DNA of 64,000 nucleotides from positions 1 through 64,000 of the forward strand of contig CAJFQC010000001.1 of assembly GCA_904418845.1 (NCBI GenBank). The letters run 5' to 3'. This DNA is from an uncultured Ruminococcus sp. Its GTDB lineage: Bacteria > Bacillota > Clostridia > Lachnospirales > Lachnospiraceae. Below, piece by piece: positions 59,277 to 64,000 of this stretch (its first letter is position 1; the number at the start of each line of letters is the position of its first letter). The notes under the pieces were generated by a model. The model did not search any database. It was not told where the DNA came from and was given only the letters and a program-made list of their open reading frames with translations. The position numbers were made by a program, and so were the translations under genes.

Positions 59277-59282
59277 AACCGT

Positions 59283-59560
59283 TGTAAAAGCGTTGAAGAG
59301 GACAGTAAGCTGTCCGGTCATCTCAGAGAGGAGCCTGCATGGTGCGATGGCTCTGATGTTCCGGCTGACTGAATACCACCTTGGAGCGGCCTTAATACGG
59401 CACGGTGATTCCGTTATCATCACATGAATGAAGAAGGTTTTCCATGGAAAACAAGCAGGGTGGAACCGCGGAGAGATTCTCCGTCCCTGCGTGGAGTGTT
59501 TCCGTGCGGACATAGATTTCAGAAGGTAAGAGACATTCCGAAAAGGGATGTCTTTTCTTT
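59283..59560 (+). promoter_or_regulatory. T-box riboswitch leader of thrS
   Basis: The T-box AGGGTGGAACCGCG (59457-59470) lies in an antiterminator whose CAGGG pairs with CCCTG near 59485. Stem I holds the AGTA element (59303-59306), and ACC (Thr) codons at 59375-59380 are the probable specifier. A terminator, AGACATTCC with GGGATGTCT then TTTTCTTT, ends at 59560. AGGGATG in it can also pair with CGTCCCT (59482-59488). Uncharged tRNA-Thr would allow read-through. Confidence 0.92.
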
Positions 59561-59674
59561 GTATCATAGGAAAGCCCTGCGGCCTGGCCTGTGATACAAA
59601 AAGCACTCTGAGATTGAAAGGCAGGGAAGAGGGCACGGCAGAAGAAGTAAAATATGCGAAAGGAAGGCAAGAAT

Positions 59675-61603
59675 ATGAAGATCATTTTAAAAGATGGATC
59701 GAGCAGAGAGTATGGACAGCCGATGAGCGTGTATGATATCGCGTCAGATATCAGCGAGGGGCTGGCAAGGGCGGCGACAGCGGGGGAAGTCAACGGAGAG
59801 ATCGTTGATCTTAGAACAGTTGTGGATCATGACTGTGAATTGAACCTCCTGACATTTAATGATGAAAAAGGAAAGGGCGCGTTCCACCACACAGCGTCTC
59901 ATATTATGGCGCAGGCGATTAAGAGGCTGTACCCGGAGACAAAGCTTGCGATCGGGCCGTCCGTTGCGGACGGATTCTACTACGATGTGGACAGAGAGAC
60001 GCCCTTTACTGCAGATGATCTGGAGAAGATCGAGGCAGAAATGAAGAAGATAGTAAAAGAGAACCTTGAGATCAAACAGTACACGATGCCGAGAAATGAG
60101 GCAATCGAGTATTTCAAAGAAAAAAATGAAGACTATAAAGTAGAGCTGATACAGGATCTTCCTGAGGACGAGACGATCAGCTTTTACTCACAGGGAGAAT
60201 TTACAGACTTGTGCGCAGGCCCCCATCTTATGTCCACAAAGCCGGTGAAGGCGTTTAAGCTGACAAGTCTTGCGGGAGCTTACTGGAGAGGCGACGAGCA
60301 CAACAAGATGCTCCAGAGGATCTATGGAACCGCGTTCCCGAAGAAAGCAGAATTAGAAGAGTACCTGACCATGATAGAGGAGGCGAAGAAGCGCGATCAC
60401 AGAAAGCTTGGAAAAGAGCTCGGTCTGTTCATGATGCGTGAGGAGGGACCGGGATTCCCCTTCTTCCTGCCAAACGGAATGGTGCTCAAAAATACACTTC
60501 TCGACTACTGGAGAGAGATCCACAGAAGAGCAGGTTATGTGGAGATTAACACGCCGGTCATGTTGAGCCGCCATCTGTGGGAGACATCCGGGCATTGGGA
60601 TCACTATAAGGAGAACATGTATACAACAGTCATTGATGAGGAAGATTTTGCCATCAAACCGATGAACTGCCCGGGGGGTATTCTTGTATATGAATCAGAG
60701 CCCCGTTCTTACCGCGACCTTCCGCTGAGAATGGGAGAACTTGGTCTTGTGCACCGCCATGAGAAATCCGGCCAGCTTCATGGCCTGATGAGAGTGCGCT
60801 GCTTCACTCAGGATGACGCGCATATCTTTATGACGCCGGGGCAGATCAAAGATGAGATCAAGGGTGTTGTAAAACTGATTGATGAGGTATACAGCCTCTT
60901 TGGGTTCAAATATCATGTAGAGCTTTCTACACGTCCGGAGGACAGTATGGGAAGCGACGAAGACTGGAACATGGCGACAGACGCTCTCAGGAGCGCGCTG
61001 GATGACATCGGGCTTCCGTATATTGTGAATGAAGGGGACGGCGCGTTCTATGGGCCGAAGATCGACTTCCATCTGGAGGATTCTATCGGAAGGACATGGC
61101 AGTGCGGTACCATCCAGCTTGACTTCCAGCTTCCGGTGAGATTTAATCTGGAGTACACAGGAGCAGACGGAGAGAAACACAGACCGATCATGATCCACCG
61201 TGTTGTATTCGGTTCTATTGAGAGATTCATCGGTATCCTGATCGAGCATTTTGCAGGGGCATTCCCTACATGGCTGGCTCCGGTGCAGGTAAAAGTGCTT
61301 CCTATCTCTGACAAGCATATGGATTATGGAATGAAAGTGCTGGGCGCTCTGAAAGAAGCAGGAATCCGTGCCGAGATTGATACCCGCGCCGAAAAGATCG
61401 GATATAAGATCCGTGAGGCGCAGATGAAGAAGATCCCGTATATGCTTGTGGTGGGCGCGAAAGAAGAGGAAGAAGAAAAAGTGTCTGTCAGAAGCCGTTT
61501 TTCCGGAGATGAAGGACAGTGCATGATGAGCGGGTTTATCAGTAAGATCAAAGATGAGATCGAGACAAAGACGAACCGCAGGATCGAGAAAGAAGAAAAA
61601 TAG
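59675..61603 (+). CDS. thrS: Threonyl-tRNA synthetase
   Basis: 642 residues from ATG 59675, behind AAGGAAGG. TGS domain (KIILKDGSSREYGQPMSVYDIA), editing domain with HHTASHIMAQA, SAD residues around DLCAGPHL, class II core with the zinc Cys332 in MNCPGG, HRHEKSGQLHGLMRVRCFTQDDAHIF, and a C-terminal anticodon-binding domain (VKVLPISDKHMDYG). It charges tRNA-Thr and edits mischarged serine. Controlled by the T-box leader upstream. A strong two-way terminator follows. Confidence 0.97.
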   Translation: MKIILKDGSSREYGQPMSVYDIASDISEGLARAATAGEVNGEIVDLRTVVDHDCELNLLTFNDEKGKGAFHHTASHIMAQAIKRLYPETKLAIGPSVADGFYYDVDRETPFTADDLEKIEAEMKKIVKENLEIKQYTMPRNEAIEYFKEKNEDYKVELIQDLPEDETISFYSQGEFTDLCAGPHLMSTKPVKAFKLTSLAGAYWRGDEHNKMLQRIYGTAFPKKAELEEYLTMIEEAKKRDHRKLGKELGLFMMREEGPGFPFFLPNGMVLKNTLLDYWREIHRRAGYVEINTPVMLSRHLWETSGHWDHYKENMYTTVIDEEDFAIKPMNCPGGILVYESEPRSYRDLPLRMGELGLVHRHEKSGQLHGLMRVRCFTQDDAHIFMTPGQIKDEIKGVVKLIDEVYSLFGFKYHVELSTRPEDSMGSDEDWNMATDALRSALDDIGLPYIVNEGDGAFYGPKIDFHLEDSIGRTWQCGTIQLDFQLPVRFNLEYTGADGEKHRPIMIHRVVFGSIERFIGILIEHFAGAFPTWLAPVQVKVLPISDKHMDYGMKVLGALKEAGIRAEIDTRAEKIGYKIREAQMKKIPYMLVVGAKEEEEEKVSVRSRFSGDEGQCMMSGFISKIKDEIETKTNRRIEKEEK

Positions 61604-61674
61604 TTATGATTCCCGGAGCCGCAATGCCAGCTCGATTACGCTGCGCTGCATCTCGCTGAGTGCCGCCGCACTAT

Positions 61675-61737
61675 AAAACCGTACAGAATTCCGCCTGAAT
61701 GTGAGCGAACTCCATCAGGCGAATTCTGTACGGTTTT
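61675..61737. terminator. Bidirectional terminator between thrS and the ABC exporter gene
   Basis: A 23-bp stem with one bulged C pairs 61675-61698 with 61715-61737. AAAACC at the left and GGTTTT at the right give U-tracts in both directions. Confidence 0.88.
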
Positions 61738-61753
61738 GCATTGTTTATAGCTT

Positions 61754-63475
61754 TTACATGTTGTAATAATGGGCGTAGATGCCGCCTTTGGCGAGGAGGA
61801 CTTCGTGGGTGCCTCGTTCTGCGATGCCGTCTTCTGTGATGACGATGATCTCGTCCGCGTTGCGGATTGTGGACAGACGGTGCGCGATGGTAATGGTGGT
61901 GCGGTTTTTGGAGAGTTCTTCAAGGCTCTGCTGTATCCAACGCTCGCTCTCGTTGTCCAGTGCGCTGGTGGCCTCATCAAGTATGAGGATGGGCGGGTTC
62001 TTTAAAAATACACGGGCAATGGAGATGCGCTGTTTCTGGCCGCCGGAGAGGCGTGCTCCCCGTTCACCTACAAAGGTATCGTATCCGTCCGGGAGTTCCC
62101 GGATGAAATCGTGGATATTGGCGCGTTTTGCCGCCTCGATGATCTCTTCCATAGGAGCGCCGGGTTTTCCGTAAGCGATGTTGTCGCGTATTGTCCCGGA
62201 GAAGAGGTACACGTCCTGCTGTACCATACCGATCTGACTGCGCAGACTCTTAAGTGACAGTGTCCGCACATCTTTCCCGTCGATGGTGATACGTCCGCCA
62301 GTCACATCGTAGAACCGGGGAAGAAGAGAGCAGATCGTCGTCTTACCGCTTCCCGAAGGCCCGACCAGAGCGATGGACTTTCCGGCAGGGATCTCGAAAG
62401 ATACATGGGAGAGCACAGGGGTGTCGTCATCGCTGTAATGGAATGACACATCCTCATAGCATACTCGTCCGTGAATATCGGTGAGCGGCTGTGCGTCCGG
62501 CGCATCCACGATCTCCGGTTCAGTCTCCATTACGTCAAGGAAACGACGGAAGCCGGCAAGACCTTTCTGCATCATTTCAATCAATTCTACAAGGATCTGT
62601 ATCGGGCTGATGAAAATGCCGATGTAAAGGGCATACATGGCAAGATCCGCTGCGTCCATCATCCCCTTGGCGATGAGATAGCCGCCGAACACGAGGGTGA
62701 CGAGGTACATCATGCCCTGAAAGAACAGATTCCATCCCATGAAGTTTCCCATACAGTTGTAATTGTCACGCTTGGAGAGGAGGAAGGCGTGATTGCTCTT
62801 TTTAAACTTATCGCGCTCGATCTCCTCATTTGCAAAGGACTGCACAACACGGATGCCGGATAGTGTGTCCTGCAGGCTGGAGTTGACGTCACCGATCTTC
62901 CTGCGGTTCTCCATGAATGTCTCCTGCATCCTGCTGTTCTGGCGGAAAGAGAAGAGGAACATGCAGAGTACCAGGACGACCAGCGGAAGGGCAAGCCTCC
63001 AGTTGATGAGGAAGAGGAACACAAAGGAGCCGACGATCTTCACCACGGATATGAATAAGTTTTCCGGCCCATGGTGAGCAAATTCCGCGATATCAAACAG
63101 GTCAGACACGAGCTTGCTCATCATCTGCCCGGAATTGTTTTTGCTGTAATAGGAGAAGGACAGTTTTTCATAGTGGTCAAAAAGCTGCTGGCGCATGTCC
63201 CGCTCCATGTAGGCCCCCATCATGTGACCCTGATAGCTCACATAATATTTACACAGACTCTGGACGATATACATGACCAAAAGCCCGGCGGCAATGAACG
63301 GAAGAGTACGAAGGATGATATTGCTGTCCTTCGTAAAAAGTGTCTTTGTCATTGTGCGGAGGATCTGCGGGTAGGCGAGGTCAACCACGCTGATGAATGC
63401 GGCGCAGATCAGATCAATAAAAAAAAACGGTTTGTACGGTGCATAATAATTGATGAATTTTTTAAGCGTGTGCAT
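61754..63475 (-). CDS. ABC exporter, fused permease and ATPase (MsbA/BmrA type)
   Basis: 573 residues. Six membrane helices in the first ~310 residues (FFFIDLICAAFISVVDLAYP first), then the ATPase domain with GPSGSGKTT (Walker A), QQDVYLFSGTIRDNIAYG, LSGGQKQR (signature), ILILDEATSALD (Walker B) and IAHRLSTI. Half-transporters of this kind act as homodimers or in pairs; no partner gene adjoins, so a homodimer is likely. Substrate (drug, lipid or peptide) is not predictable. AAAGGAG precedes the ATG on the minus strand. Confidence 0.92.
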   Translation of the reverse strand: MHTLKKFINYYAPYKPFFFIDLICAAFISVVDLAYPQILRTMTKTLFTKDSNIILRTLPFIAAGLLVMYIVQSLCKYYVSYQGHMMGAYMERDMRQQLFDHYEKLSFSYYSKNNSGQMMSKLVSDLFDIAEFAHHGPENLFISVVKIVGSFVFLFLINWRLALPLVVLVLCMFLFSFRQNSRMQETFMENRRKIGDVNSSLQDTLSGIRVVQSFANEEIERDKFKKSNHAFLLSKRDNYNCMGNFMGWNLFFQGMMYLVTLVFGGYLIAKGMMDAADLAMYALYIGIFISPIQILVELIEMMQKGLAGFRRFLDVMETEPEIVDAPDAQPLTDIHGRVCYEDVSFHYSDDDTPVLSHVSFEIPAGKSIALVGPSGSGKTTICSLLPRFYDVTGGRITIDGKDVRTLSLKSLRSQIGMVQQDVYLFSGTIRDNIAYGKPGAPMEEIIEAAKRANIHDFIRELPDGYDTFVGERGARLSGGQKQRISIARVFLKNPPILILDEATSALDNESERWIQQSLEELSKNRTTITIAHRLSTIRNADEIIVITEDGIAERGTHEVLLAKGGIYAHYYNM

Positions 63476-63517
63476 GCTGCAACTCCTTTTATAATTTCTG
63501 AAATTGTTACATTAGAG

Positions 63518-63546
63518 ATTCTATCACAGCAGATAATGCTTGACAA
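63518..63546 (-). promoter_or_regulatory. Sigma-A promoter of the ABC exporter gene
   Basis: On the minus strand TTGTCA (complement of 63541-63546), 17-bp spacer, TAGAAT (complement of 63518-63523). A plus-strand TTGACA (63540-63545) overlaps this -35; its -10 for dus (TAATAA at 63561) is poor. Confidence 0.65.
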
Positions 63547-63675
63547 GGCGGTCTGCTTTGTAATAAGGTAGGTCTGTCATCAGGAAGGACAAAATACCTG
63601 AGAAGAGGTATCCATCGGGATACATCTGCCGGGGTACATTGGAATTAACATATACAGGAAGGATATCTATCGGTC

Positions 63676-64000
63676 ATGAAACTATACCTTGCCCCTTTAG
63701 AGGGGATTACAGGATGGATATACAGAAGCGCCGTGCATAAATGTTTCGGCGGATTCGACAAATATTTTGTGCCTTTCATCAGGCCCAACCAGATGGGCCA
63801 CTTAAGTGCAAGAGAGAAAAAGGATATTCTTCCAGCCCACAATGCCGGGATGAGGGCAGTGCCGCAGGTTCTGACGAATCAGGCGGAGGATTTTATCCGC
63901 ACTGCGGCCAGACTAAAAGAGTATGGATATGAAGAGATCAACTTAAACCTCGGATGTCCGTCTAAAACTGTGGTTACGAAGAAGAGAGGAGCCGGATTTC
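63676..64000 (+). CDS. dus: tRNA-dihydrouridine synthase (3' end beyond window)
   Basis: The first 108 codons are in the window. LAPLEGITGWIYRSAVHKCFGG is the FMN-binding start of the Dus TIM barrel, and NLGCPSKTV carries the catalytic Cys94. The family reduces uridines in the tRNA D-loop with NADPH and FMN. ATG 63676 matches the family start; AGGAAGGAT lies rather far upstream (about 12 bases). Which Dus subfamily it is cannot be decided from this fragment. Confidence 0.85.
   Translation, partial: MKLYLAPLEGITGWIYRSAVHKCFGGFDKYFVPFIRPNQMGHLSAREKKDILPAHNAGMRAVPQVLTNQAEDFIRTAARLKEYGYEEINLNLGCPSKTVVTKKRGAGF

Noticed and set aside
60695-61318. A 207-residue minus-strand frame opposite thrS
   Set aside because: It overlaps the conserved catalytic core of thrS completely and shows no start signal or family motif.
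1-64000. Phage, insertion sequence, integrase or toxin-antitoxin genes around the polysaccharide locus
   Set aside because: Read through all plus- and minus-strand proteins; none carries transposase, integrase or toxin motifs, and no long terminal repeats were seen.

Overview
The window reads as a chromosome segment of a spore-forming clostridial Firmicute, most likely a Lachnospiraceae gut anaerobe. The evidence is the dcw gene order (mraZ-rsmH-ftsL-two class B PBPs-mraY-murD-ftsW/spoVE-divIB-ftsZ) followed by spoIIGA-sigE, a cotJABC operon, rubrerythrin, a thrS T-box leader, AGGAGG-type ribosome sites and several TTG starts. No insertion sequence, phage gene or CRISPR array was seen. The genus cannot be fixed from sequence alone.

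Region 1 (1-1253): 3' part of a secreted wall-binding-repeat protein ending in a GH73-type glucosaminidase domain, with its terminator.

Region 2 (1390-24418): a large cell-surface polysaccharide locus. A promoter at 1390 precedes tightly packed plus-strand genes: an ABC polysaccharide exporter pair (Wzm/Wzt type), glycosyltransferases (GT4, GT32 fusion, GT2), UDP-GlcNAc 2-epimerase, a polyprenyl-phosphate sugar transferase (priming enzyme), Alg14/Alg13-like (PssD/PssE) subunits separated by a GT4 gene, three polysaccharide pyruvyl transferase family proteins, two ferredoxin-FrhB (F420 dehydrogenase beta-like) proteins, a PP-loop protein with a QueC-like cysteine cluster, and a Wzx flippase. 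A Wzy-like polymerase lies convergently on the minus strand.

Region 3 (24532-38227): a second envelope-glycan module with its own promoters: a DUF6020-like membrane protein, DPM1-like GT2, GtrA-like protein, polysaccharide deacetylase, a second priming transferase, a TagA/WecG-type GT26 enzyme, a tandem pair of paralogous glycosyltransferases, an LCP-family ligase, a cohesin-like-domain membrane protein with a very acidic tail, and an HtrA protease. Priming, ManNAc supply (epimerase in region 2), assembly, export, polymerisation and LCP attachment together could build one or two wall-linked polymers.

Region 4 (38261-45523): minus-strand cotJ operon, tRNA-Pro(GGG), rubrerythrin, asnB with a structured leader, a first FtsW/RodA/SpoVE-family gene, a DegV protein, and a small membrane protein preceded by two tandem hairpin repeats.

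Region 5 (45646-59232): the dcw cluster. A promoter overlaps a 10-bp-period array of MraZ-type GTGG boxes. A terminator-like hairpin sits between the two PBPs, mraY and ftsZ have apparent promoters of their own, and the cluster runs into spoIIGA-sigE behind a promoter with 22-bp spacing and Spo0A-box-like sites. murE, murF, murG, ftsA and sigG are not in the cluster as seen.

Region 6 (59247-64000): T-box leader and thrS, a minus-strand ABC exporter of the MsbA/BmrA type, and the start of a tRNA-dihydrouridine synthase.
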